Origin: Mariprofundus ferrooxydans PV-1
Lineage (GTDB): Bacteria > Pseudomonadota > Zetaproteobacteria > Mariprofundales > Mariprofundaceae
Assembly: GCF_000153765.1 (NCBI RefSeq)
Contig: NZ_DS022295.1
Span: 279,828-343,827 of the forward strand
DNA: 64,000 bases
Direction of reading: 5' to 3'
Shown: positions 39,258 through 49,848 of the stretch, one piece after another
Layout of the letters: the number at the start of each line of letters is the position of its first letter
Position numbering within the stretch: position 1 is the first letter of the stretch
Program-made: the position numbers and the translations under genes
The notes under the pieces: generated by a model
Database searches by the model: none
Told to the model about the DNA's origin: nothing
Seen by the model: the letters and a program-made list of their open reading frames with translations, nothing else

Positions 39258-41450
39258 ATGAAAAAGATCAACCTTAGTGATGAAGCATGGGCGGTTCTGG
39301 AAGCCCGTAGTTATGATCCGTTCGCTTATCTGGGACGGCATCCTGAAGGTAGCGGCGTGGTGGTGCGGGCATTCAAACCTCGAGCGGAAAAAATGTGGCT
39401 GCTGCCTGAGGGTGGTAAAGCCATGCCGATGGCTCGTATCGAGGGTACCGATTTTTTTGAAAAGCAATGGAAGAGCGGTGATCTGGACCGGAATTATCGA
39501 TTGCGTATAGAACAGGCCGACGGTCACAGCTGGGAAGAGGAGGATGTCTATCGCTTTGCCCCGATTCTCGGTGAGATGGACCTGCATCTGATCGGTGAGG
39601 GCAACCATTTCGAAAAATACCGGATTATGGGTGCACATGTGCGCGAGCATGGAGGTGTGTCGGGCGTCAGCTTTGCTGTATGGGCGCCGTCGGCACGACG
39701 TGTCTCTGTTGTAGGTAATTTCAATCACTGGGACGGGCGCGAACACCAGATGCGTGTGCGCGGCGGATCCGGCGTGTGGGAGCTCTTCATTCCCGGCCTG
39801 TGCGAAGGAGAAACCTACAAGTTTGAACTCCGTTCGCAGCACGGAGAGGTATTTGAAAAGGCAGACCCGTATGCTCAGCAGATGGAGCTGCGTCCGGCTA
39901 CTGCCAGTGTTGTGCATAATGCCAAAGCTTATACCTGGTCTGATGATGCATGGGTAGATAACAGAGCGGTGCTTCAGGCAGCCGACAAGCCGATGAGTAT
40001 TTATGAAGTACATCTGGGGTCGTGGCGTCGTCAGGCTGATGATGGCAGCGAGTATATGAACTACCGGGAACTTGCCCATCAGCTGGTCGAATATTGTCAG
40101 TGGATGGGTTATACACATATCGAACTGATGCCGGTCACCGAACACCCGTTTGACGGCTCCTGGGGTTATCAGACGGTCGGTTATTTTGCTCCGACCAGCC
40201 GATTCGGCACGCCCGATGAATTCCGCTATTTTGTCGATTATTGTCATCAGAATAACATCGGTGTGTTTCTTGACTGGGTGCCGGCGCACTTTCCCAAGGA
40301 TGCGCACGGACTGGCGCGCTTTGACGGTACGCCGTTGTATGAGCATGAAGACCCGAGACTTGGCGAGCACAAGGATTGGGGCACCTATATCTTCAACTTC
40401 GGTCGTAATGAGGTGCGTAATTTCCTGATTGCCTCGGCGCTGTTCTGGCTGGATGAATATCATCTGGATGGACTGCGTGTGGATGCCGTGGCATCGATGC
40501 TGTATCTGGATTATTCACGTGAAGAGGGCGAGTGGATGCCCAATAAATACGGTGGCCGTGAAAATCTGGAGGCGGTTGAATTTATCAAACAGTTCAACTG
40601 TCTGATACATGAGCGTTTTCCGGGTGCTGTGACCATGGCTGAAGAGTCCACCTCATGGCCGATGGTGTCGCGGCCTGTCTATCTGGGGGGGCTGGGCTTT
40701 ACCATGAAATGGAATATGGGCTGGATGAACGATACCCTCTCCTATTTCGAGAATGAGCCGATTTACCGCTCTTATCATCACCACGCGCTGACTTTTTCCA
40801 TGGTCTACGCCTTTACTGAGAATTTTATCCTGCCATTTTCACATGATGAAGTAGTGCATGGCAAGGGTTCGATGCCGCAAAAAATGCCGGGGGATGATTG
40901 GCAGAAATTCGCTAATCTGCGTCTGTTATACACCTATATGTATACCCATCCGGGCAAGAAACTGCAGTTCAACGGCCTGGAATTCGGTCAGTGGCCGGAA
41001 TGGAATTTCGATGTGTCGTTGTCATGGGATCAGGCCAACTTTATGCCGCACCGTGGTTTGCAACTGATGATGCGGGACCTTAATCATCTGTACAGGGACG
41101 TGCCGGCCCTGCATGAGGTGGATTTCGATGGTGCCGGTTTTCAGTGGATTGATTGTAATGATGCGGAGCAGTCAGTGTTGAGCTATATCCGCCGCGATAA
41201 AAATGGAGGGCCGGTGGTGGTTGTGCTCAACCTTACTCCGGTTCCCCGTGATCATTACCGCCTTGGTGTGCCCCTGGCCGGCCATTACAATGAAATCATG
41301 AATAGTGATGCCAAAACCTATGGCGGCAGCAATCAGGGTAATGCCGGTGGTGTTGCAGCAGAAGAGAAGCCCTGGATGAATCAGCCATACTCGGTCAGTC
41401 TGACACTACCGCCACTCTCCTGTCTGATATTCCGACCTGCACAGGCGTAG
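39258..41450 (+). CDS. glgB: 1,4-alpha-glucan branching enzyme
   Basis: Creates alpha-1,6 branches in glycogen. GH13 enzyme of 730 residues with an N-terminal CBM48-like domain ([19 protein letters not shown], then [20 protein letters not shown]). Catalytic Asp in [12 protein letters not shown], Glu in [11 protein letters not shown], Asp in [15 protein letters not shown] sits 6 bases before the ATG. Second gene after pgm. Long antisense frames inside it are shadows. Confidence 0.97.
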   Translation: MKKINLSDEAWAVLEARSYDPFAYLGRHPEGSGVVVRAFKPRAEKMWLLPEGGKAMPMARIEGTDFFEKQWKSGDLDRNYRLRIEQADGHSWEEEDVYRFAPILGEMDLHLIGEGNHFEKYRIMGAHVREHGGVSGVSFAVWAPSARRVSVVGNFNHWDGREHQMRVRGGSGVWELFIPGLCEGETYKFELRSQHGEVFEKADPYAQQMELRPATASVVHNAKAYTWSDDAWVDNRAVLQAADKPMSIYEVHLGSWRRQADDGSEYMNYRELAHQLVEYCQWMGYTHIELMPVTEHPFDGSWGYQTVGYFAPTSRFGTPDEFRYFVDYCHQNNIGVFLDWVPAHFPKDAHGLARFDGTPLYEHEDPRLGEHKDWGTYIFNFGRNEVRNFLIASALFWLDEYHLDGLRVDAVASMLYLDYSREEGEWMPNKYGGRENLEAVEFIKQFNCLIHERFPGAVTMAEESTSWPMVSRPVYLGGLGFTMKWNMGWMNDTLSYFENEPIYRSYHHHALTFSMVYAFTENFILPFSHDEVVHGKGSMPQKMPGDDWQKFANLRLLYTYMYTHPGKKLQFNGLEFGQWPEWNFDVSLSWDQANFMPHRGLQLMMRDLNHLYRDVPALHEVDFDGAGFQWIDCNDAEQSVLSYIRRDKNGGPVVVVLNLTPVPRDHYRLGVPLAGHYNEIMNSDAKTYGGSNQGNAGGVAAEEKPWMNQPYSVSLTLPPLSCLIFRPAQA

Positions 41451-41499
41451 CAGGTAGAGTCCACGCTCATCAGGCTGAGGATTACTGTTTTTGTCCTCC

Positions 41500-42099
41500 T
41501 CAATTGTCCGCGCTGTCTTCCCGATTACACAGCAGGGTGGCGGCCACCTGAGCGATGGTGGGATCGAACTGAACGCCTGCATTGAGACGCAATTCCTGCA
41601 GGCAATAGGAGATGGGACGGGCTCGCCGGTAGGCGCGATCACATGTCATGGCATCCACGGCCTGAGCGATAGCGATAAAGCGTGAGCCGATTGGAATTTC
41701 ACGGCCTTTCAACTTTCCAGGGTAACCGTTTCCGTCCCACCACTCGTTTTGGTGAATAATCATTTCGCGCTCAGCAGCAAGTGATGGAACCATGGCCAGA
41801 ATATTCCCCGCCATTTGCGGGGCATGTTCCACGACCTTGCGTTCATCCAGGTTCAGTCGGCCGGGTTTGAGTAGAATATAATCGGGCACACTGATCATCC
41901 CGATATCATGGATCAATGTTGCATTGCAGATTTGTTGCTTCACTTCAGGTTCGATATTAAAGCGCTTCAGCAGCTTGACGACAAACGCATGCTGATTACT
42001 GCGCGAAACATGATCTCTGTGATAGGCAGCTCGCGAGTCCAGTGCGCCGATAAGGGCCAGTAGTGCTTCATTCTGCCCCGGCTTTGCAAACCGCTTCAT
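41500..42099 (-). CDS. HD-GYP domain protein, likely cyclic-di-GMP phosphodiesterase
   Basis: 199 residues, a nearly bare HD-GYP domain. Visible: His30 (YHRDHVSRS), HD dyad at 64-65 (LIHDIGMISVPDYILLKPGR), then HQNEWWDGNGYPGKLKG (116-132) with GYP, and REIPIGSRFIAIAQAVDAMT. No receiver or sensor domain. ATG 42099 has AGGGGA 6 bases upstream. Enzyme activity on c-di-GMP is inferred from GYP; the HQNEWW form departs from the common HHERWDG. It lies tail to tail with glgB, 50 bases apart. Confidence 0.85.
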   Translation of the reverse strand: MKRFAKPGQNEALLALIGALDSRAAYHRDHVSRSNQHAFVVKLLKRFNIEPEVKQQICNATLIHDIGMISVPDYILLKPGRLNLDERKVVEHAPQMAGNILAMVPSLAAEREMIIHQNEWWDGNGYPGKLKGREIPIGSRFIAIAQAVDAMTCDRAYRRARPISYCLQELRLNAGVQFDPTIAQVAATLLCNREDSADN

Positions 42100-42278
42100 T
42101 GACGTCCCCTGATATGTGGATTGTTGCCTGAAATCATGCATAACAGTGAGCCGGATGTATATATATTCGTGGTCATATTCTTGATTACGAGCAATTTTTA
42201 GGGTCGAATAAGATGCAGCTTCGCCTCACTCGCACTTCATAGTGGGGTGATTATATTTCCTGATGGACAGGGCAGGGA

Positions 42279-42899
42279 TCAGAATGAGTATGTTTGCGCT
42301 TTTTTTGGAATATCGGGTTTAATGAGCAGTGGTTTGCCGTAATGCATGGGGCCGAAGGGTGTGTTGATAACCGGCCGGATTTTCAGCGCAACACCTTGTG
42401 GAATCCGACCATTTTCACCGGCAAATGCCAGGGCCATATCCAGTAGTTCCATTGCATTTTCAGCGTCAAAGAACTCAAGCATATTCAGTTTAAGGTGCAG
42501 CGGGATATCGAGTACCTGTCCGGCGGGCAGTGATATATCCTCCTCCAGCGTACCGCTGATGGTTTCACGGCCATCGAGAATCAGAGTCCAGTCCATGCGA
42601 CTCAGCGTGGTGGCGATACGATTGGCCAGCGGATTTTCGCTTGTTAAATGCAGCGTCAGATCAAGTGGCAGGTTGTTTCTTGATACGGCCAGTGTGGCGC
42701 GTGCCATCTGATACACATTCAACTGATCCGGTGAATCGATATGCATCAGATCAATTCCGGCTACCCGCACTGCAGATATATGGTCGAGTTTGAATTTTAC
42801 CTGCGAAAGATCATAGGCTTGCTTGAATGAGGCGCAGCCGGCGGTGAGTAACAGGAGTGTCATGACGGAATAAATGGTGAGTAGGCGAAGTTTGTTCAT
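42279..42899 (-). CDS. LEA type 2 family lipoprotein
   Basis: 206 residues from ATG 42899 (GGAG, 6 bases upstream). Signal peptide with lipobox LTAGC (Cys22). The rest is beta-rich and fits LEA2/WHy domains (KFKLDHISAVRVAGIDLMHI, LPLDLTLHLTSENPLANRIA, then LEEDISLPAGQVLDIPL). These are thought to bind membranes or other proteins under stress; the role here is unproven. A frame starting at 43004 would place 35 residues before the signal peptide and is rejected. Confidence 0.8.
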   Translation of the reverse strand: MNKLRLLTIYSVMTLLLLTAGCASFKQAYDLSQVKFKLDHISAVRVAGIDLMHIDSPDQLNVYQMARATLAVSRNNLPLDLTLHLTSENPLANRIATTLSRMDWTLILDGRETISGTLEEDISLPAGQVLDIPLHLKLNMLEFFDAENAMELLDMALAFAGENGRIPQGVALKIRPVINTPFGPMHYGKPLLIKPDIPKKAQTYSF

Positions 42900-43120
42900 C
42901 TCTCTCTCCTGCATCGGCGCTTGGGCAAGTATAACAGACCGTCGTAGATATGCTGTGTTATAAATTACATCAGGACAGGACCGGGCAGGTGCCGAAGCAG
43001 GCAAAAAGGAGAGGAGGTGACTATGTAGCCCTTGAATATTCGTTAGTTACAGGGGTATATTCGCAGTTATAGAGCCATGCTGCTGTTTGGGCGTAAACAC
43101 TCTGTGGAGCGGAGGATTCA

Positions 43121-43528
43121 ATGAAACATTTACTGACGGATATTTCAGGTATCGGAGAAAGCACGGCTGCACGACTTTCTGAGTATGGTATTGATTCGGT
43201 CAAGATGCTGCGCAAGTGCGGTGTGAAAAAGCTGTGTCGGGTGCCTGGTTTTGGTGAAATTCGCGCAGCGGCAACAGTGGCCGCCGCTGAACGCTTGAAG
43301 GATGCTGACAAAGCTGCCAGGCGGGACGCGGACAAGTGTGCACGGAAGGCGGCAAAAGAGGCCATGCAGGCTGGGAAGGATGTCAAAAAGGACGCCAGAA
43401 AAGCTCGGGAAGAGGCAAAAAAACTGGCCAGAGCTGCGGAGAAGGATGCAAAAAAAACCAGCAAAAATGCAGGTAAAAAAGCGGCCAAAACTGACAAATC
43501 CAAAAAAAGAAAAAAGAAAAAGAAATAA
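43121..43528 (+). CDS. Helix-hairpin-helix protein with histone-H1-like tail
   Basis: 135 residues. The N-terminal 60 hold tandem HhH-like motifs (DISGIGESTAARLSEYGIDS, then LCRVPGFGEIRAAATVAAAE), typical of nonspecific DNA binding. Residues ~65-135 are Lys/Ala-rich with regular spacing (KAAKEAMQAGKDVKKDARKA, ending in KKRKKKKK), like bacterial histone-H1/AlgP tails. Probably a nucleoid-binding protein. GGAGG is 6 bases before ATG 43121. No operon partner. Confidence 0.72.
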   Translation: MKHLLTDISGIGESTAARLSEYGIDSVKMLRKCGVKKLCRVPGFGEIRAAATVAAAERLKDADKAARRDADKCARKAAKEAMQAGKDVKKDARKAREEAKKLARAAEKDAKKTSKNAGKKAAKTDKSKKRKKKKK

Positions 43529-43750
43529 ATCCTTTCTTTATTAGACAGAAGAGTCCTTCTATCTTCAGTATAAATTGAACACAGGGGATTACTGACGTGC
43601 TGTACGCAGTTACGTCCGCCTGATTTGGTCTGATTGACAACTGTTTGATTTCATGAGGTTATACATAGGGTGAAACCTGTTTGCCTACTGGTAGAGTCAA
43701 CAGCGTGCAGGGCAATAATCCGGTTTGCAAAAGATCACCTGATGGCGTGT

Positions 43751-44131
43751 TTACCAGCGGATGATTATGTCGCGTTTGCCCCAGCGTCGGGCGGCTTTGA
43801 CATCGCGACCCATATAGATGTCTATCTTGCGGCGCCAGCGTTTGTGCATCTTGTCTTTGACCAGATAATAGCCGGGTAGGCCGTCTATTTTTACACGTGT
43901 ATTGTGCCGGAGTCCCATTTTAATCAGGTCGCGGGAGACTGCTATAATCTTCATGCCCGGTTTGATGTGATCACCCCAGGCACCGACGGACGGATTGCCG
44001 TTGGTCTGCGATTTGAGCGAGTTATAGGCGCTGGCCTGCACGTGGAGTTTGTGCCCGCCTCTGGCGAAAGCCTCGCTATAGCCGGAGAGGAGTACAATCA
44101 GGGCGATGAACAGGTGTGGTGTGAGTTTCAT
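43751..44131 (-). CDS. 3D-domain exported protein
   Basis: 126 residues with a signal peptide (MKLTPHLFIALIVLLSGYSE AFA) and a double-psi barrel of the 3D type: VQASAYNSLKSQTNGNPSVG, VKIDGLPGYYLVKDKMHKRW, then KIDIYMGRDVKAARRWGKRD with Asp residues of the domain. The 3D domain is the catalytic core of MltA transglycosylases; as a standalone protein its peptidoglycan role is inferred. The ribosome-binding site is weak. Confidence 0.75.
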   Translation of the reverse strand: MKLTPHLFIALIVLLSGYSEAFARGGHKLHVQASAYNSLKSQTNGNPSVGAWGDHIKPGMKIIAVSRDLIKMGLRHNTRVKIDGLPGYYLVKDKMHKRWRRKIDIYMGRDVKAARRWGKRDIIIRW

Positions 44132-44159
44132 GCGACGAATCGTGACAGCAAATCAGGCT

Positions 44160-45779
44160 TTATCTGTGATGCTGCTCAATAATGGCAGCTGCCGCTTTCA
44201 GGCCATCGACGGCAGCCGAGACAATGCCGCCGGCATAGCCTGCGCCTTCACCGACCGGATAGAGGCCGCTGATGCTGACGCTTTGCATGTCATCACCGCG
44301 TTCGATGCGGATAGGTGAAGAGGTGCGGGTTTCACTGGCCAGCAGATTGGCTTCATCGGTGATAAAGCCGCGCATCTTGCGATCAAATCCCCGTAACCCT
44401 TCAGCCAGCGGCGTTGCTACCCATACGGGCAGCAGGGCGTGGAGATCGGATGCAATGGCTTGCGGTTTGAAGCGGGTGGGGGCGAGTCTGCCTGTCGCCT
44501 GTCTGTTAACGAAGTCGGTCAGGCGCATGGCGGGAGCGGCATATTGTCCGCCGGCTGCCTGAAAGGTGACCTGCTCCAGCTGGCGCTGGAAAGCAATGCC
44601 CATTAACGGGTCATCCGGAATACCGTGACGGGAGATATCATCGGGCGTGACCTGCACGACAATGCCGGAGTTGGCCCACTGACCGCCGCGTTTGGCATTG
44701 CTCATGCCGTTGACGGCCATGCCGCCGGCTTCGGTTGGTGAGGGTACAATCAAGCCGCCCGGACACATGCAGAAAGAGTAGATGCCGCGATGGCCCAGAT
44801 GTGGATCTGCCGCCTGATGGGTCAAGCTGTATTCGGCAGCACCGAGTGCAGGCTCTGCAGCATGGGCGCCGAACTGGATGCTGTTGATCAGTGACTGTGG
44901 GTGTTCGGCGCGCAGGCCCACGGCAAAGGCTTTGGCTTCCATGCGTATGCCCAGTTGCTGCAAACGTTCAAAGGTATCGCGGGCCGAATGGCCGGTAGCC
45001 AGAACCACGTGGTCGGCATCTATCTCTTCGCCATTTGTAATACGCACACCGGTCACTGCGCCTGCGCTGATCAGCAGATCATCCACGCGGCTTTCAAAGC
45101 GGTAATCGACACCCAGTCCGGACAGGTGCTCGCGCATGTTGCGCACGATGCGCACCAGTTTGTCCGTGCCCAGATGAGGATGGGCATCCACAAGAATATC
45201 GGCTCTGGCACCGAAGCGGACAAAGGTATGCAATACCCAGCGCAAATAGGGGTGCTTGATGCGGGTGTAGAGTTTGCCATCGGTATAGGTGCCTGCACCG
45301 CCTTCGCCGAAGCAGATATTGCTCTCGCTGTTCAGCTCGCCACGTGAGCGCAGGCGACCGATATCGCGCATGCGCGTCTCCACCGGTTTGCCACGCTCCA
45401 GCAGCGTGACGCGGATGCCGGCTTCGGCCAGTGACAGGGCGGCAAACAGGCCGGCCGGCCCTGCTCCGATGACAATAGCGTGTTGCTTGCCGTCATGTCT
45501 GCGTGTGAATATCTCCGGAGTGGTTGGTGTCAGTGCGGAGTGCTCGATCAGCCGGCAGTTGCCGGGTAGGGGGTCAAGCGGCTGATTCAGCTCAACTTCA
45601 TAGGTGCAGACAAAATGAATCTCGTTTTTTCTGCGTGCATCAAGAGCCCGGCGGACACAAACCGCAGTGATGATCGCGGCTGCATCCAGCTTCAGGTGCG
45701 CTGCCAGATATCGGATGACCGATTCATCTGTTTCGTTCAGCTTGACCGGGACATTGGCGATTGCGTAGCGCACACTCAC
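44160..45779 (-). CDS. FAD-dependent oxidoreductase (COG2509 type)
   Basis: 539 residues. FAD-binding Rossmann motif [21 protein letters not shown] about residue 100, [20 protein letters not shown], and the C-terminal FAD site [20 protein letters not shown]. The N-terminal ~100 residues are a non-FAD domain also seen in COG2509 members. Substrate unknown. The start GTG overlaps the panD stop, so it is co-translated with pan genes; a role in CoA metabolism is possible but unsupported. Confidence 0.85.
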   Translation of the reverse strand: MSVRYAIANVPVKLNETDESVIRYLAAHLKLDAAAIITAVCVRRALDARRKNEIHFVCTYEVELNQPLDPLPGNCRLIEHSALTPTTPEIFTRRHDGKQHAIVIGAGPAGLFAALSLAEAGIRVTLLERGKPVETRMRDIGRLRSRGELNSESNICFGEGGAGTYTDGKLYTRIKHPYLRWVLHTFVRFGARADILVDAHPHLGTDKLVRIVRNMREHLSGLGVDYRFESRVDDLLISAGAVTGVRITNGEEIDADHVVLATGHSARDTFERLQQLGIRMEAKAFAVGLRAEHPQSLINSIQFGAHAAEPALGAAEYSLTHQAADPHLGHRGIYSFCMCPGGLIVPSPTEAGGMAVNGMSNAKRGGQWANSGIVVQVTPDDISRHGIPDDPLMGIAFQRQLEQVTFQAAGGQYAAPAMRLTDFVNRQATGRLAPTRFKPQAIASDLHALLPVWVATPLAEGLRGFDRKMRGFITDEANLLASETRTSSPIRIERGDDMQSVSISGLYPVGEGAGYAGGIVSAAVDGLKAAAAIIEQHHR

Positions 45780-46153
45780 GCTGCAGCAAGGTGACCGTGA
45801 CTGGTGTGGGTAATGCTGTTGTCGTGATCCACATAAACCAGCGTCGGGTTAAAATGAGCCGCTTCTGCCGCGTCCAGTTCGGCATAGGTGCAGATGATCA
45901 GCAGATCACCGGGGCTTGCCTTGTGTGCGGCAGCGCCGTTCACGCCGATTGTGCCCGAACCGCGTGGTGCGGTGATGGCATAGGTGGTAAAGCGCTCACC
46001 ATTGGCCACATTGTAGATATGCAGCTGCTCAAATTGCAGGATATTGGCTGCATCCAGCAGGTCCTGGTCGATGGCGCATGAACCCTCGTAGTCGAGCTCG
46101 GCGTGGGTCACTGTGGCGCGGTGTACCTTGGATTTCAGCATGGTCAGTTTCAT
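45776..46153 (-). CDS. panD: Aspartate 1-decarboxylase
   Basis: Makes beta-alanine for pantothenate. 125 residues. Self-cleavage between Gly24 and Ser25 in YEGSCAID gives the pyruvoyl group. Other family marks are [40 protein letters not shown] 46153 overlaps panC by 4 bases. Confidence 0.97.
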   Translation of the reverse strand: MKLTMLKSKVHRATVTHAELDYEGSCAIDQDLLDAANILQFEQLHIYNVANGERFTTYAITAPRGSGTIGVNGAAAHKASPGDLLIICTYAELDAAEAAHFNPTLVYVDHDNSITHTSHGHLAAA

Positions 46154-47004
46154 TGGGATTCCTCCGTTTGATGGAGCGGTATATTGTCGATCAGGCGTGC
46201 ACTGCCGACTCTGGCGGCGATAAACGCGCGCGCCGGTCGACTGTTCAGCCGGTTTTTATTTTTCAAAGAGTTCGGGTTGCGAACATCCAGATATTCGGCA
46301 CTGATATCGGCAGCGGCGAGGATGGCGTTGGCCCGATCTTTTAGCACACCAATATCACTCTCGCCGGCAGTTGCCAGTTGCTGCATGGCACGCAGGGCCT
46401 TTGACAGGGCAACAGCCCGGTTGCGATCAGTTTCGGATAAATAACGGTTGCGACTGCTCATGGCCAGCCCGTCGGGTTCGCGTACGGTTTCAACGCCGAG
46501 TACTTCCACAGCCATTTGCAGATCACTGACCATGCGGCGGATGATGGCCAGTTGTTGCCAGTCCTTTTCACCGAACAGGGCGATATCCGGCTGTACGATA
46601 TTGAACAGGATATTGACCACCGTGACCACGCCATCGAAGTGGCCGGGACGGGCTTTACCGCACAGGTGTTCGGAGAGCTGTGTGGCTTTGAGGGTTATTT
46701 TCGGACCGCTTGCCGGGTAAAGTGTGGCCGGGTTGAAGAGAAAATCGACACCGGCATCGGCACACAGTTTGGCATCGGCATCAAAGGTGCGCGGATAGTT
46801 ATCCAGATCCTCATTCGGACCGAACTGCAGCGGATTTACATAGATACTGACGACAACGATATCGGCAAGCTGTTTTGCCTTGCGGATCAGGCTCATGTGG
46901 CCTGCATGCAGGCAGCCCATGGTCGGCACAAAGGCGATGGTTTTACTGGCGCGCAGCGACTTCAGCTGACGCCGGATTTCAGCAGGGGTGTGTGCGATTC
47001 TCAT
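46150..47004 (-). CDS. panC: Pantothenate synthetase
   Basis: Condenses pantoate and beta-alanine using ATP. 284 residues. Nucleotide-binding motifs [20 protein letters not shown] and [19 protein letters not shown], then [20 protein letters not shown] and [13 protein letters not shown] overlaps panB stop by 4 bases. Order panB-panC-panD-oxidoreductase. Confidence 0.97.
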   Translation of the reverse strand: MRIAHTPAEIRRQLKSLRASKTIAFVPTMGCLHAGHMSLIRKAKQLADIVVVSIYVNPLQFGPNEDLDNYPRTFDADAKLCADAGVDFLFNPATLYPASGPKITLKATQLSEHLCGKARPGHFDGVVTVVNILFNIVQPDIALFGEKDWQQLAIIRRMVSDLQMAVEVLGVETVREPDGLAMSSRNRYLSETDRNRAVALSKALRAMQQLATAGESDIGVLKDRANAILAAADISAEYLDVRNPNSLKNKNRLNSRPARAFIAARVGSARLIDNIPLHQTEESQ

Positions 47005-47789
47005 TCGGGAAACCGACCGGACTTCACATCATCGGCCCAGCGACTGACGGCATCGCTCATGATCTGGCGCAGATTGGCGTAAGCCGGAGCAAACGGGGGA
47101 TTGGATGCGGATATGCCGAGCAGGTCATTCCACACCAGCACCTGTGCATTACAGTCGCTGCCTGCACCTATGCCTACCGTCGGAACCGGGAGCGTGCCTG
47201 TTATTTCACCGGCCAGATCGGTTGGTATATTTTCCAGTACAAGACTTACTGCACCGGCATTGCATACAGATTCGGCATCCTTGAGCAGTTGCAACCGCTC
47301 GCCTTCACTCTTGCCGCGCTTGCCGTAGGAGCCGAATTTCTTCACAGACTGCGGTGTCAGTCCGATATGCGCCACGACAGCGATACCACGATCGGACAGA
47401 AAGCGGATGGTTTCGGCCATATGTTCGCCACCCTCGATTTTGACGGCGTCGCAGCCGGTCTCCTGCAGTACGCGCACGCTGCTGGCAAAGGCCTGCTCTT
47501 TTGATTGCTGGTAGGTACCGAAGGGGAGATCACATACTACCCATGCATGGCTGCGACCGCGTACGACAGCAGCGGTATGGTGGATCATCTGGTCCAGGGT
47601 AACGGGAATCGTGGAGTCATAACCGAGACAGACCATGCCCAGCGAGTCGCCAACGAGCAGGACGTCGCATCCGGCCGTTTCGGCAATTTGGGCACTTACG
47701 GCATCATAAGCCGTCAGCCATACGGTTTTTTCGTTATGCTGCTTGGCGCGCAATAGCGTCGCTGCAGTAATCTGTTTTTGTCTGGTCAT
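47001..47789 (-). CDS. panB: 3-methyl-2-oxobutanoate hydroxymethyltransferase
   Basis: First step of pantoate synthesis. 262 residues from ATG 47789 (AAGGAAG 4-5 bases upstream); a frame from 47813 is rejected. Signatures: LTAYDAVSAQIAETAGCDVL, LVGDSLGMVCLGYDSTIPVT, GVRVLQETGCDAVKIEGGEH and AHIGLTPQSVKKFGSYG. First gene of the pan operon. Confidence 0.97.
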   Translation of the reverse strand: MTRQKQITAATLLRAKQHNEKTVWLTAYDAVSAQIAETAGCDVLLVGDSLGMVCLGYDSTIPVTLDQMIHHTAAVVRGRSHAWVVCDLPFGTYQQSKEQAFASSVRVLQETGCDAVKIEGGEHMAETIRFLSDRGIAVVAHIGLTPQSVKKFGSYGKRGKSEGERLQLLKDAESVCNAGAVSLVLENIPTDLAGEITGTLPVPTVGIGAGSDCNAQVLVWNDLLGISASNPPFAPAYANLRQIMSDAVSRWADDVKSGRFPE

Positions 47790-47959
47790 CGCTTCCTTTC
47801 CGCTTCGGTCCACCTTGGTGGTACCGTCTTTCAGGATGAGCGAAGCTTATACGTTGTCAGGGCAGAATGTCACGGTCAGTTTGTGGCTTGCGCATGGTGC
47901 GCTGCCGAATAGAGTCCTTATATGTGGAATTCCCGACCATAAGGCGGTGTGGTGAATAA

Positions 47960-48709
47960 ATGAACGCTATTCTGGTGTCGTTGCGACTGATGGTGCGTCC
48001 GCTTCTGGGGGCTCTGCGGGATATTTCTCCCATTCTGGTTGTTATTGTTGTGTTTCAGACACTGGTTCTGCAACAGCCGATTCCGCATCTGGGCGGCATG
48101 ATTGTCGGTTTTCTCTGTGTGCTTGCGGGGTTGGCCCTGTTTGTACGGGGACTGGAGAGTGCGCTATTCCCGCTGGGTGAGAATCTGGCCAGCGCATTCG
48201 CCTATAAGGGCAGCGTGTTCTGGTTGCTGTTGTTCTCCTTTTTGCTCGGTTTTGGTACCACGGTTGCCGAGCCTGCGCTGATTGCCATTGCCGGCAAGGC
48301 TGCCGATATTGCAGCGTCTGCCGGCCTGATCGGAAGCGACCAGCTTGCACGCGATGGATACGCCAACGGGCTGAGGCTCAGTGTGGCACTGTCGGTCGGC
48401 CTGGCCATCCTGATCGGTGTGATGCGTATTCTGCGCGGTTGGCCGCTGCCCTGGTTGATAGTCAGCGGCTATCTGTTAATTGAAATCATGACTCCTTTTG
48501 CGCCCGAAGAGATTATCGGTATCGCTTATGATGCAGGCGGCGTAACCACATCGACGATTACCGTACCGCTGGTTGCGGCTCTGGGTGTGGGTCTGGCTTC
48601 GGCCATTGAGGGGCGCAATCCCGTGCTGGACGGTTTCGGGCTGATCGCACTGGCTTCATTGTTGCCGATGGTCTTCGTCATGATCTACGGGCTGGTCGTG
48701 CTCGGATGA
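47960..48709 (+). CDS. DUF1538 membrane protein A
   Basis: 249 residues, about seven membrane helices. DUF1538 signatures are GFGTTVAEPALIAIAGKAAD and AYDAGGVTTSTITVPLVAAL. From memory, paired DUF1538 proteins in Halomonas (UmpAB) have been reported as a two-part Na+(Li+,K+)/H+ antiporter; the substrate here is unproven. First gene of the operon; overlaps the next DUF1538 by 4 bases, with a PII-like and a CBS gene following. Confidence 0.85.
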   Translation: MNAILVSLRLMVRPLLGALRDISPILVVIVVFQTLVLQQPIPHLGGMIVGFLCVLAGLALFVRGLESALFPLGENLASAFAYKGSVFWLLLFSFLLGFGTTVAEPALIAIAGKAADIAASAGLIGSDQLARDGYANGLRLSVALSVGLAILIGVMRILRGWPLPWLIVSGYLLIEIMTPFAPEEIIGIAYDAGGVTTSTITVPLVAALGVGLASAIEGRNPVLDGFGLIALASLLPMVFVMIYGLVVLG

Positions 48710-49473
48710 TGTCACTATTGCTGGATATTTTCGATACTTTCCGCAACACGCTCGATGATGTCGCTCCGATCATCGGCACACTGTTCTTTTTTCAGTATGT
48801 GGTACTCAAAAAGCCGCTGGCGAATCTCGATCGTATTTTGATCGGTCTGTTTATGGTTGTGCTCGGACTGACCCTGTTTCTGGTGGGACTGAAGGAGGCG
48901 ATCTTTCCGCTCGGGGATGCGATGGCGCGTCAGCTGACCAACCCCGCCTTCCTCTATGAGCCCGGCCAGACGCCGACGTATCTGTGGAATGATTATTTCT
49001 GGGTCTATATTTTCGGGTTCTCAATCGGTTTTGCGACGACGGTTGCCGAGCCTGCGCTGATTGCCGTCTCGATCAAGGCGGAAGAGATTTCCGGTGGCGC
49101 CATCTCCGCTTTCGGATTGCGGATGGCTGTGGCAACCGGTGTGGCGATCGGCGTATCCATCGGCTGTTTCCGCATTGTCAGCGGTACCTCGTTGTGGACA
49201 TATATTGTCGTGGCCTATGTTGTGGTATTGTTACAAACCATGATGGCCCCGAAAATGATAGTCCCTCTGGCTTTTGACTCAGGCGGCGTTACGACGTCAA
49301 CCGTCACCGTACCACTGTTGGCAGCACTCGGTCTGGGGCTGGCCAGTACCGTGCCCGGACGCAGTCCGGTAATCGACGGGTTCGGTCTGATCGCCTTTGC
49401 CAGCGTGTTTCCCATAATGGCCGTGCTTGCCTATGCCCAGTTTTCGGCCTGGCTGATTCGCAGACAGAAGTGA
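48706..49473 (+). CDS. DUF1538 membrane protein B
   Basis: 255 residues, the paralogue of the upstream gene. It shares GFATTVAEPALIAVSIKAEE and AFDSGGVTTSTVTVPLLAAL, so the two likely form a heteromeric channel or transporter. It has an extra loop before the motif (TNPAFLYEPGQTPTYLWNDY). ATGA overlap with its partner means fixed stoichiometry. Followed after 24 bases by the PII-like gene. Confidence 0.85.
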   Translation: MMSLLLDIFDTFRNTLDDVAPIIGTLFFFQYVVLKKPLANLDRILIGLFMVVLGLTLFLVGLKEAIFPLGDAMARQLTNPAFLYEPGQTPTYLWNDYFWVYIFGFSIGFATTVAEPALIAVSIKAEEISGGAISAFGLRMAVATGVAIGVSIGCFRIVSGTSLWTYIVVAYVVVLLQTMMAPKMIVPLAFDSGGVTTSTVTVPLLAALGLGLASTVPGRSPVIDGFGLIAFASVFPIMAVLAYAQFSAWLIRRQK

Positions 49474-49497
49474 TGAATTGTGTAGGAGGAGAGTGAT

Positions 49498-49848
49498 ATG
49501 CATTTTAAACTGATTATTGCATTGGTGGATGAAGGACAGACCAAGAGTATCATGCTTGCAGCGCGTGAAGTGGGTGCTACCGGTGCAACCGTAATTGGTT
49601 CGGCGCGGGGTGAAGGGTTGTCGCCGAAAAAAACGTTCTTCGGGCTGAACCTGGAGTCGCAACGTGATATGCTGATGTTCATTGTTGAGGAGCACCTGAG
49701 CCGGGAGGTGCTGGAGCATATTGCCATGATCGGCGGATTTGATGATAACCCGGGCAGCGGGGTGGCTTTCCAGCTGGATGTGGAAGATACCATTGGTCTG
49801 GCCAGACAGATCAAGGCCATTGAAGATGATGTGGAGGAGATTCTATGA
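49498..49848 (+). CDS. PII-like signalling protein
   Basis: 116 residues of GlnB-like fold: FKLIIALVDEGQTKSIMLAA, then AREVGATGATVIGSARGEGL and C-terminal helix. Canonical PII marks are missing: the T-loop has no Tyr51, and the ATP-binding GxxGxGKIFV is replaced by NPGSGVAFQLDVEDT. So it should bind a different effector or none. It lies between the DUF1538 pair and the CBS gene and could gate the transporter. GGAGGAG precedes ATG 49498; it overlaps the CBS gene by 4 bases. Confidence 0.8.
   Translation: MHFKLIIALVDEGQTKSIMLAAREVGATGATVIGSARGEGLSPKKTFFGLNLESQRDMLMFIVEEHLSREVLEHIAMIGGFDDNPGSGVAFQLDVEDTIGLARQIKAIEDDVEEIL

Noticed and set aside
39228-40463. 411-codon minus-strand frame over glgB
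   Set aside because: The plus strand encodes an intact branching enzyme with all catalytic residues; the minus frame has no ribosome-binding site and no recognisable motif.
42900-43004. Longer start for the LEA-type lipoprotein
   Set aside because: It would place 35 residues before a clear signal peptide and lipobox, with a good ribosome-binding site only at 42899.
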